Shown in pieces: positions 1 through 7,900 of a DNA stretch of 25,926 bases; position 1 is the first letter of the stretch; each line of letters starts with the position of its first letter. Under the pieces are notes generated by a model. The model made no database searches. It saw only the letters and a program-made list of their open reading frames with translations, and was not told the DNA's origin. This stretch comes from an uncultured Varibaculum sp. GTDB taxonomy: Bacteria > Actinomycetota > Actinomycetes > Actinomycetales > Actinomycetaceae. The translations under genes and the position numbers were made by a program. Location of the stretch: NCBI RefSeq assembly GCF_902489465.1, contig NZ_CABTZZ010000024.1:1-25926 (forward strand). Reading direction: 5' to 3'.

Positions 1-6
1 AGCGTG

Positions 7-107
7 CAGGGGCGGATTTATGCCGTAGGGTAGGCTGCGGGCGTTAAATCCGTGAAAATGCCAGAGCATTTTCCGGATTTCGGGGCGCGAGGCAAAATCC
101 GCCCCTG
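7..107. repeat. Nested inverted-repeat element, copy A
   Basis: An outer 13-bp perfect inverted repeat (CAGGGGCGGATTT at 7-19, its complement at 95-107) encloses an inner hairpin: 46-61 pairs with 66-80 (15 bp, one bulged T at 53) around a CAGA loop. It lies 58 bases beyond the stop of the minus-strand phosphatase gene, so it may act as a transcription terminator or mRNA 3' end structure. The same architecture and related sequence recur in inverted orientation at 12088-12195, so this looks like a dispersed extragenic repeat rather than a plain terminator. No T-tract follows the hairpin on the minus strand. Confidence 0.75.
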
Positions 108-165
108 TGCGCGCACGACTCCCTGCGCTGCGCCAGCCGAGGCTGAGGACATTTAGTGAGAAGGG

Positions 166-645
166 TCAGGAGAGCTCGGAGAGTACTTCTAGGAGAACCG
201 GAGTTACCCGCTCGATTACTTCCAGGGTGTCCGCGAATTCGCGCTCCCCGCCATACCAGGGATCGGGAACTTCCATGTCGCCCTCGCTGGCCTCGGGATC
301 GAATTCGCGGTAGAGACGAATTTTGCTCTCATCTGCTCCCCAGCGCTGCGCCAGACGGGTGAGGGCACGTTTGTGTCCGCTAGTCATAGCTAGCAACAGA
401 TCAAAATCGTTAAAATCACTGCGACTAATCTGGCGGGCATGATGGTCTGGCGTCAGCCAGCCATGATCTTCCAGGATATGTACGGCACGGTAATCTGGGG
501 GATTGCCGTGTTCTTCGTCAGAGATTCCCACCGAATCAAAAACTAGGTTATAAAGATTTTCTTCTTCGGCCTTTTGAGCAGCAACTGCCTGTGCCATTAC
601 TGAGCGACAGATGTTACCGGTACATACGAACAGTACCCGGGTCAA
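166..645 (-). CDS. Low-molecular-weight protein-tyrosine phosphatase
   Basis: Cytoplasmic cysteine phosphatase that removes phosphate from protein tyrosine. The 159-residue product has the family's usual size. It opens with the P-loop VCTGNICRS: nucleophile Cys8, CX5R ending at Arg14, then Ser15. The general acid is Asp128 in DPWYGG (128-133), the conserved C-terminal family motif. The start is TTG at 645-643; AAAGGA lies about 8 bases upstream, and starting later would remove the catalytic loop. It follows guaB1 on the same strand after 56 bases with no obvious promoter, so the two are probably co-transcribed. Family membership is certain from the motifs; the protein substrate cannot be read from the sequence. 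No tyrosine kinase gene is nearby; the Ser/Thr kinase 3 kb away is not an evident partner. Confidence 0.95.
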   Translation of the reverse strand: MTRVLFVCTGNICRSVMAQAVAAQKAEEENLYNLVFDSVGISDEEHGNPPDYRAVHILEDHGWLTPDHHARQISRSDFNDFDLLLAMTSGHKRALTRLAQRWGADESKIRLYREFDPEASEGDMEVPDPWYGGEREFADTLEVIERVTPVLLEVLSELS

Positions 646-701
646 GATGATTCCTTTCGTAACTTATTTGGTTTGGTGTGCCCTTTTCTTGATTAACAGG
701 T

Positions 702-2141
702 TTACCAGGAGCTTTCGACGGGAGCGCCCTCTTTATATCCGGCGGCGCTTTGAATTCCAACGATTGCTTTTTCCCGGAATTCCGCCTGGTTAGTGGCGCC
801 CGCATAGGTGAAGGAGGAACGCACTCCCGCCAAGATCTGGTCGATCAAGTTTTCCACCCCGGGACGGGCAGGATCCAGATACATCCGCGAGGTGGAAATT
901 CCCTCTTCGAATAGTTCTTTACGGGCACGTTCAAAGCCTCGGGAGGTGGCATTACGGTTACGAACTGCCCGGCGTGAAGCCATCCCAAAGTTTTCCTTAT
1001 AGGGGCGTCCATTCCCATCGCGCACAATATCGCCAGGTGATTCGTGAGTACCGGCGAACCAGGAACCCACCATCACGTTGGAGGCTCCGGCTGCCAAGGC
1101 TAAGGCCACGTCCCGCGGATGACGCACGCCGCCGTCAGCCCAAACATGTTTTCCTAGTTCGTGGGCGCGGCGCGAACATTCGAGTACCGCCGAGAATTGG
1201 GGACGACCTACGCCGGTAGCCATCCGAGTGGTACACATTGCGCCTGGGCCAATGCCGACTTTCAAAATATCGGCGCCGGCAGCAGCCAATTCGGTTACTG
1301 CATCTGCGGTGACTACGTTTCCTGCCACAATAGGTACTTCCACTGAGGTAGCTCGTACTGCCTTTAAAGCCTCGATGGTTTTATCTTGATATCCGTGGGC
1401 AGTGTCGACCACTAAGACATCTACGCCCGCTGCTACCAGTTGGCAGGCTCGTCCCGCCACGTCACCGTTAATGCCGATCGCCGCAGCTACCCGCAGCTTG
1501 CCGTCTTTATCAGTGTTCGGGGTATAGATGGAAGAACGCACCGCCCCTGGCGCGGTCATTACCCCTACCAGGCGTCCGTCAGTGTCTACTACTGCGCCGA
1601 GACCGAGGTGTTCTTCCGCTAATTGGCGGTAAGCGTCCTCCGGGCCAATCCCCTCCGGTAATAGCAAGGTGTGGGTATCCATCACCGTATGTAGCTGCGC
1701 AAAGTGATCTACCCCGGTCAGCGCCGATTCGGGAACTACCCCTATCGGGCGGTTTTCTTCATCTGCAACCAGTACTGCGCGGTGGGAGCGCTTTGAAATC
1801 AAGGACAGAGCCGCCGCTACTGTGTCGTGCGGGCCGAGCACTACCGGAGTGTCATAGACCGTGTGACAGGCTTTAACCTCAGCAACGGTTTTAGCAATAA
1901 TATCGCCGGGAACATCTTGAGGTAGAGTTACCAGACCTCCGCGGCGCGAAACTGTTTCCGCCATGCGTTTACCGGCGACCGCCGTCATATTCGCGACGAC
2001 AATCGGCACCGTGGTGCCAGTGCCATCATCGGAAGATAAATCCACGTCGAAGCGGGAAGCAATCCCCGAACGTGAAGGAACCATAAAAACATCGTCATAG
2101 GTCAGCTCATAAGGTGCCGACATTCCATTCAAAAAGCGCAC
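702..2141 (-). CDS. guaB1: GuaB1-type GMP reductase (IMP dehydrogenase-related)
   Basis: Member of the IMPDH/GMP reductase family, 479 residues. It has an (alpha/beta)8 barrel, a CBS pair inserted at roughly 95-205, and the catalytic loop GPGAMCTT with Cys303. The whole protein reads closely like the mycobacterial GuaB1, including the N-terminal MRFL(N/D)G, the stretch ending VVANMTAVAG, and IWADGG-like and ALAAGASNVM segments. The mycobacterial GuaB1 was long labelled an IMP dehydrogenase but has been characterised as a CBS-regulated GMP reductase (GMP + NADPH to IMP + NH3), so I infer that role. The start is GTG at 2141; the ATG at 2123 is an alternative, but the conserved MRFLNG favours GTG. 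There is no clear ribosome binding site. It is transcribed away from a phosphoribosyltransferase gene, which fits purine interconversion. Confidence 0.9.
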   Translation of the reverse strand: MRFLNGMSAPYELTYDDVFMVPSRSGIASRFDVDLSSDDGTGTTVPIVVANMTAVAGKRMAETVSRRGGLVTLPQDVPGDIIAKTVAEVKACHTVYDTPVVLGPHDTVAAALSLISKRSHRAVLVADEENRPIGVVPESALTGVDHFAQLHTVMDTHTLLLPEGIGPEDAYRQLAEEHLGLGAVVDTDGRLVGVMTAPGAVRSSIYTPNTDKDGKLRVAAAIGINGDVAGRACQLVAAGVDVLVVDTAHGYQDKTIEALKAVRATSVEVPIVAGNVVTADAVTELAAAGADILKVGIGPGAMCTTRMATGVGRPQFSAVLECSRRAHELGKHVWADGGVRHPRDVALALAAGASNVMVGSWFAGTHESPGDIVRDGNGRPYKENFGMASRRAVRNRNATSRGFERARKELFEEGISTSRMYLDPARPGVENLIDQILAGVRSSFTYAGATNQAEFREKAIVGIQSAAGYKEGAPVESSW

Positions 2142-2303
2142 GGCTACTCAGCTTAGTGCAAAGAAAGCAAAAGGGGGAGACCTTAATCAACCTGAAGAGT
2201 ATTTCGAGGCATAATAAGGAGTGTTATCCCTGGTAAATAACTTGGAGAAGGCAAATCAGGAAAAATATTCGCTCGCAGTTTCAAAAAGTTTCCTAAAGAT
2301 AGC

Positions 2304-2316
2304 TAGGCTAGTTTTA
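2304..2316 (+). promoter_or_regulatory. Candidate -10 box for a leaderless phosphoribosyltransferase mRNA
   Basis: TAGGCT (2304-2309) matches the actinobacterial TANNNT -10 pattern, and the A of the ATG at 2316 lies seven bases past its end, where transcription would begin. No Shine-Dalgarno sequence precedes this ATG. A convincing -35 box is not seen. This is an inference from spacing alone. Confidence 0.4.
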
Positions 2317-2846
2317 TGGCAGATATACAAGATCGGGAAGTGCTCACCTGGCAAGGATTCGGAGATGCTACCCGAAAAATTGCGCAAAATATTGTAGATT
2401 CCGGATGGATGCCGGAGTTAGTAGTGGCGGTGGCTCGGGGTGGATTGTTACCGGCGGGTGCTTTGTCTTACGCGTTAGGGCTTAAAGCAATCGGCACCAT
2501 GAATGTAGAGTTTTATACCGATATCGAGGAAACTCTGCCGGAACCAGTGCTAATTCCGCCGTTAATGGATGTTTCCGCCCTGTCCGGTAAACGAGTATTG
2601 GTAGTCGATGATGTTGCCGACTCGGGGAAAACTCTCGAATTGGTGATGCGCTTGATTCGCGAACGCGGGATTCCTTCTGGGCAAGAAGGCGAGCGGGTAG
2701 CGGTTTCAGAAGCCAAATGTGCTTGTATCTATGTGAAGTCGCGGTCGATTATTACCCCCGACTATGTACTAAAGCACACCGATAAATGGATTAATTTCCC
2801 CTGGTCGACTCTGCCTCCGGTGACAGCGGAAGGGTTGGGACACTAA
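2316..2846 (+). CDS. Purine phosphoribosyltransferase (Gpt/xanthine-guanine type)
   Basis: Type I phosphoribosyltransferase of 176 residues. It would transfer the phosphoribosyl group of PRPP to a free purine base in the cytoplasm. The PRPP-binding signature is VLVVDDVADSGKT (94-106), with the acidic pair at 98-99; an earlier VVAVARGGLLPAG loop (37-48) is typical of xanthine/guanine/hypoxanthine enzymes. Close relatives are usually annotated simply as phosphoribosyltransferase, so the exact base preference is uncertain. It is divergent from guaB1 with 174 bases between, which supports a purine salvage role: base to nucleotide here, GMP to IMP there. The start is the ATG at 2316, probably leaderless. 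Pyrimidine use cannot be excluded. Confidence 0.85.
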   Translation: MADIQDREVLTWQGFGDATRKIAQNIVDSGWMPELVVAVARGGLLPAGALSYALGLKAIGTMNVEFYTDIEETLPEPVLIPPLMDVSALSGKRVLVVDDVADSGKTLELVMRLIRERGIPSGQEGERVAVSEAKCACIYVKSRSIITPDYVLKHTDKWINFPWSTLPPVTAEGLGH

Positions 2847-2896
2847 GGGGCAATCGTTAGTGTCCCTCCCCGCTATCCAGCGAGGAGAGGCTGCTT

Positions 2897-3412
2897 TTGA
2901 AAGTAGAGAGCTTGGAAGAGGTGTTAGCGTTAGCGCGCCGTACCTTGGACGCCTGCGGTCTGCAAGACTGGGAAGTTGGTCTCGATCATGCGCGCCGCCG
3001 GGCTGGCGCCTGCCATTTTGGAGATAAAAGGATTAGTTTTTCTCGCTATCTACTTCCGCTCTACGATTCGGCTGCCGCACGCGAAGTGGTTTTACACGAG
3101 GTCGCTCATGCGCAAGTAGGGTCTAAGGCGGGGCATGGTAAGCGCTGGCAGCAGGCGGTTAAAGCCCTAGGAGGTAACGGCGAACGGACGGTATCCCCTA
3201 ACGCTCCCTCCCTCCCGGCTCCTTGGATCGGGGTATGTAAAGCCGGACACCGTATTGAACGTTTCCGCACCCCTACCCGAGTTTTAGCCTGCTCTAAGTG
3301 TTCTCGTGACTTTAAAATAGAAAACATTTTTACTTGGACCTACCGGGGAAGCCCTCCCCATCATCACCGGGCATACCTACGCGAACTTCGCAAAATCTGT
3401 AAGAATCATTAA
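2897..3412 (+). CDS. SprT-like zinc metalloprotease domain protein
   Basis: Small cytoplasmic SprT-family protein, 171 residues. It contains the zinc protease motif HEVAH (67-71) with a likely third ligand His80 in GHGKRW, the usual SprT layout. A C-terminal zinc-ribbon-like part follows, with Cys114, Cys132 and Cys135 and His118 possibly replacing the fourth Cys. Eukaryotic relatives (Spartan) cleave DNA-protein crosslinks; the bacterial role is poorly known, so no process is assigned. The start is TTG at 2897, supported by GAGGAGAGG at 2882-2890. The gene begins 50 bases after the phosphoribosyltransferase and may be in the same transcript. The C terminus is rich in His, Arg and Lys (PPHHHRAYLRELRK). 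Confidence 0.85.
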   Translation: MKVESLEEVLALARRTLDACGLQDWEVGLDHARRRAGACHFGDKRISFSRYLLPLYDSAAAREVVLHEVAHAQVGSKAGHGKRWQQAVKALGGNGERTVSPNAPSLPAPWIGVCKAGHRIERFRTPTRVLACSKCSRDFKIENIFTWTYRGSPPHHHRAYLRELRKICKNH

Positions 3413-3462
3413 AAGTTGGAGCTAGGTGAGAGAGGAATTCTCTTTTTGAAGCTTTAAACTGG

Positions 3463-4890
3463 ATGCTGAAAGATTATCGACCAAGTTGCAGGGAATGTAT
3501 GGATAATTATCAGATGCCACACCCCTATGCCGGACAACCCCTCCCTGCTGCCGAGAATCCGGAGAATTCAACTATCCGGTCCGCCCCCCAAGATTCCACA
3601 GTTATAGCTGGTTATCGGCTGTTAAAAGCCCTGGGTTCGGGCACTATGGGTGAAGTGTGGAAGGTCGCTGATCCTTGGGGAAACTTATATGCCGCTAAGA
3701 TTTTACGTTCCAAATTGGCAATCAAGCCCGGGATTGTTCAACGCTTTCGAATGGAAAAAGATTTGGTCACCGGGGTGCGGCATCAAAATATCGTGGAAGT
3801 GTATGACCTGATCCAGACCCCGGAATATATGGCGATCATTATGGAATATACCGATGGCGGGGATTTGGGACAGTTACTTAAAAGCAGAGGCACCCTGCCA
3901 CCGCTAGATGCTGTCTACTATTGCATGGGGATTGCCGCTGGTCTTTCCCCGATTCATCAAGCAGGAATTGTTCATCGCGACCTAAAGCCTTCGAATATCT
4001 TGTTGCAACGACAAGGAGGCTACCTGGTGCCCAAAATCGCGGATTTTGGTTTAGCCCGGTGGATTGATCCCCGTTACGAAATCCAAACCACGAAACGTTC
4101 CGGAACCCCCTACTATATGGCGCCGGAAATGATTGAAGGTAAAGGGGTGAGTTCCAAAACCGATATTTATTCCCTAGGAGTGATCCTTTACGAGTTGCTC
4201 TGCGGAATCACCCCTTTCAGAGGCTCGGTGGCGGAGGTGTTAAACCATCAGTTTTACGATATGCCGGGAATGCTACCGGGGATCCCCGGCTCCCTATGGA
4301 ATGTGATTACCCAAATGCTGGCGAAAGAAACTTCGGTACGACCCAGCGCTGCTCAGACTCACGCCCTCTTGAAATCGGTAGTTGACCAGGTTCGTTCCCT
4401 CGACGCCCTGGAAGTGTTGAAGGAGCCCCCGCCTCCGCAACCTTTAGCAGATGTGGTGCGGATTTCCCCACCGGATGCTCAAACTTCCTTGGCATCGGTC
4501 AAACCGATTATTCCCGCCCACGATGAGGCCGAGACGCAGTCGGGGCAGACGGCGCACGGGCAGGTGGAACCGGTGGCTCCCGTCTGGCAGCCGGTGACTT
4601 TACCTCCGGCGATTATGGTTAATACTGAGGAGGCGATCGGGGAAGAAGTGGGATCCGCGGGGGAGTTATCGCCGCACAGGGAGCAGGAGGCTTGTGCAAA
4701 TGAGCAAACGCTGGGAGCTTGGGGGAATAATTCTGACTTTTCCGAGAAGGTAGCAAGGGTTTCTCCTCGACAAGGTGCCCCAGCTCCCCGCCAAAGTGCA
4801 GCCAAAGCAATCGCCGGCGGAGTCGCAATTGGTCTAGCTGTTGGTGCTCTAATCACCCTGGTAGCAGCGGTAGTTTTGCTATTGCTTTAA
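3463..4890 (+). CDS. Serine/threonine protein kinase with C-terminal membrane tail
   Basis: Hanks-type kinase of 475 residues. The kinase domain (about 51-310) has all catalytic elements: Gly loop GSGTMG (58-63), Lys79, HRDLKPSN (171-178, catalytic Asp173), DFG (194-196), APE (220-222) and Arg293. A proline- and acidic-rich linker (about 320-440) follows. The protein ends in one hydrophobic helix (about 448-475), with nothing beyond it, so the kinase domain should face the cytoplasm on a tail anchor. There are no PASTA repeats, unlike PknB. The start is ambiguous: ATG 3463 has no evident ribosome site, while the in-frame ATG at 3499 has AGGGAA only three bases upstream; neither affects the kinase domain. 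It is convergent with hrpA, with stops ten bases apart. The target protein is unknown. Confidence 0.93.
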   Translation: MLKDYRPSCRECMDNYQMPHPYAGQPLPAAENPENSTIRSAPQDSTVIAGYRLLKALGSGTMGEVWKVADPWGNLYAAKILRSKLAIKPGIVQRFRMEKDLVTGVRHQNIVEVYDLIQTPEYMAIIMEYTDGGDLGQLLKSRGTLPPLDAVYYCMGIAAGLSPIHQAGIVHRDLKPSNILLQRQGGYLVPKIADFGLARWIDPRYEIQTTKRSGTPYYMAPEMIEGKGVSSKTDIYSLGVILYELLCGITPFRGSVAEVLNHQFYDMPGMLPGIPGSLWNVITQMLAKETSVRPSAAQTHALLKSVVDQVRSLDALEVLKEPPPPQPLADVVRISPPDAQTSLASVKPIIPAHDEAETQSGQTAHGQVEPVAPVWQPVTLPPAIMVNTEEAIGEEVGSAGELSPHREQEACANEQTLGAWGNNSDFSEKVARVSPRQGAPAPRQSAAKAIAGGVAIGLAVGALITLVAAVVLLLL

Positions 4891-4900
4891 GGAACCCAGC

Positions 4901-7900
4901 TTAGAGCCGCGCTTCTTTTAGAAGTTTGCTTAGGCGCGGTAGTGAAACGCGCTCCCGCGTACCTAGGGGCTGGGCAAACAGCGAAACCCGTAGCTCTTCT
5001 ATTAGCCAGCGTCCGTGGATGAGGGCGGCTACGGAAGCAGGATCGGCGACTAGGTTTTCCTGGTTGTCTAGCTTTTCGCGCGCGCCCTCCCAAATAGCTA
5101 GAGCCTGTTCTTCCTGGTGGCTTCCCTTGTTTTGCCCCTGACTTGCCTTTTGTAGGCGAATAGCTATCGCCTGTAAGTAGCGTCCTAAATCCTCGGCTCC
5201 CTCACACAAGTCCCACAGGAACCCCGGGTAAATCAGCTGTGATAGTTGGGAACGCACCTGGGTAACTTCCCCTAAGGCTCCGAGGGGGAAATGCGAGGAG
5301 AGGGCAGCTGATACCTCCCGGTAGCTGGCACCCACCTCCCCAAGTTCGCGGGCGAGGACGTACACTTCGTCCTCGAAACGGTCACGGAAATCTGCAGCGA
5401 GTTGCCGCAGGGTGGAAGAATCCCGAACTGTCCAGGTATCGGCCCGGGCTTTTTTGAGGCAGCGCCAGGTGGCAACCAGCTGCAGATCGGAAAGTAATGC
5501 TACTTTTTCGTAAGGCAGTGCCGCCAGGTTCAGTGCTAAACGAGCTGGCCAGCGGGTAAAGATGCGGCTAGGTGGTAAGTAAAGCTGGGAGCAAAGCAGG
5601 CAGGTAACCCCAAAGTGGTGGGCGCGCTGAGCCTGTAGCAAGCTGTCGAAGCGCGCCACTCGCACCGGGAAAACCAGGGAAGCGGAGTCCGGCTGGCTGC
5701 GGCTTTCACTGCCAGATCGGGCGGGAGGGGGATTTTCGTAGCGGTTTTTTTGCGAGCCAGACAGCAGTGATAGCCCAAAGGGGCGAGGAAGGCGCTGCGG
5801 CAGTAACCCCGGGAAGGATCGTCCAGACACCTCGCCGGTAGAAATAGTTATTTCAGCAGTTAAAACTGCGTCTCGGTTGCGGATTTGCGGCCAAGTGTGA
5901 GCATAATCTGTTTCCGGGAAACGCTGCTTGGAATCCTTAGTAGCTTCCTGATTGCCACGCTTCGTTTGGGAATGGACAGGGTTTTTCTTTCTGCTTTCGG
6001 CTTTGCTTACCTGCGAGAGGGCTTCCCGGATTACCTGTTTGCGGGCGGCGCGTCCTTTTTTACTGTAGCGCTTCTGCAGTTTTTCGAGGTCGCGAGAATA
6101 TATTTGCTCTTTCCCTACGCGCAGCGCAAAGCGAATCCGCAAATGGGCGGGCAAGGTGGTGACCGCCTGGGAAAATTCGTGTTCGGTTACTTCCACGGCG
6201 CGTAGCTGGTCTAGAGCCGCGATGAAAAGCTGAGCCAGCGGACGGGAGGGGGCAGTTTGCTGCTTTTTCTTTGCGGCGTCCGCTTGGACGCGGTGGCTAG
6301 GTTGTTTAGAGGTGTCCGGCGCTGCGGGTGCAATGTCTTGCGGAGTGCCTGTCCCTGGTGCGTTCCCGTTTTCTCCCCGTTCTGTGCTCTCCGAAGCATC
6401 CGGAGCGCCCTTCGCGCTGCCGCTATTGTCCTGAACTTTTGACTGATTGTCGCTGGTAGGAGCGTTATTATTACTTTTTTCAATCCCTGCCCAAGCAGCT
6501 AGGCGTCCCAGGGAAGCTTGCAGCGCTTCCTCTTGCTTAATCTGCACCGGGGTGGGCTCGCGGCTTTCGGCGGCACCAGTAGCAGCCGTGGGATGGGCCA
6601 GTTCCCGCTCAATCCACGCGCTTACTTCCGCCCCCACCTGGGGAGCAGGCACTAGTTGGCGGCGCACCGCTTTCGGTAACGCTCGAATCAGCGCGGTGAA
6701 CAGCTCTGGCCACAGTCCCGGCACCGTCCATTGAAACTCTTGCGGATTAAGGTACGGCAGCTGTTCTAAGCTGACCTGGCAGGTAATCCCATCTTCTTCC
6801 TTACCGGGAGCGAAGTGATACTGCAGGGGCAAACTAAACTCTGCCCCTACCCAGCGATCGGGGAATCCGGTGTGAGACAGCCGGGTAAGTTTGCCGGCCA
6901 AATCGGTTCTGCCCCCAATGGAATGGTCTGCGGCTTCACCGCTGGAATAGTTGCGGGGCGCTTTTTGGGTGGCTGTTGGGGTGAGCACCACGTCTTCAGG
7001 GTAATCCAATATATGGGGGTCATCTTGATGTTTGAACCAGGCCGCAAAAGTTCCCGGATTGGTTACCTCTTTGCCTAAGCGGGCAGCAAAAAATGCCGCC
7101 AAAGCGTCCTCTCCGGCAACCATCCCGGCCTGGCGGGTACGTTGCTCAACTTCTAGGGCGCGCTGCAGTAGCTTTTCATTGCGTTTTAAAAAGGGATAGT
7201 TTAAGGGGGCATTCCCTCTGACCAGCGCATTAGTGATAAAGAGAGCGCGTGCCCACTGCTTAGCGGTCTGCGGGGAGTGCTCACCGGGAAGATCCGGGTT
7301 ATTTGCCACAGACGAGAAGGCGGGCATCTGGGTATTGCCCAGCCGGGATAGGGGAACCGGCACATCAGCGGCAATCGTGAGGCCATACAGGGTAATGCGC
7401 TCCGGTACCATTGCGGTACCTTTCCTGCTCGACCAATACGGTTCCCCATAGGAGCGTTTCACCAGGTGTTTTCCCGCGTGAATAATCCAATCGGGGTTAA
7501 CCCGAGCAACGTTGCGGGCAAAAAGCCGGGAGGTTTCCACCAGTTCGGCAGCCATTACCCAATCGAAAGTGCGGTTTGAGAGCCCAGATCCAGGCCAAAT
7601 CGTAAAACGAGCGCCGCGCGGCGCCAGGTATTGTTTGGCGCGCTGATCCCAGTTGCCAATCCCGGAAAGCATTCCTACCAGCAGGGAACGGTGAATCGCG
7701 TCCGTGTCAGAATGCTTGGAAGTAAGGCTTTGACAAGCCGCAATCAGGTCTCGGGATTCCGGGTCTGTCTGGTAGCTTGAGCGGGAGGGCTTAGCCAAGG
7801 GGCGGGCACTGATTCCCAATTCTTTTAATAGTTGCCGCAATTGGTGGGTGAGGTCTTGCCATTCCCGAGTACGTAAATAATGTAAAAACTCGCGTTGACA

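Noticed and set aside
4479..4856. 125-codon minus-strand frame opposite the kinase linker
   Set aside because: Composition mirrors the Pro/Glu-rich linker on the other strand; no independent coding evidence.
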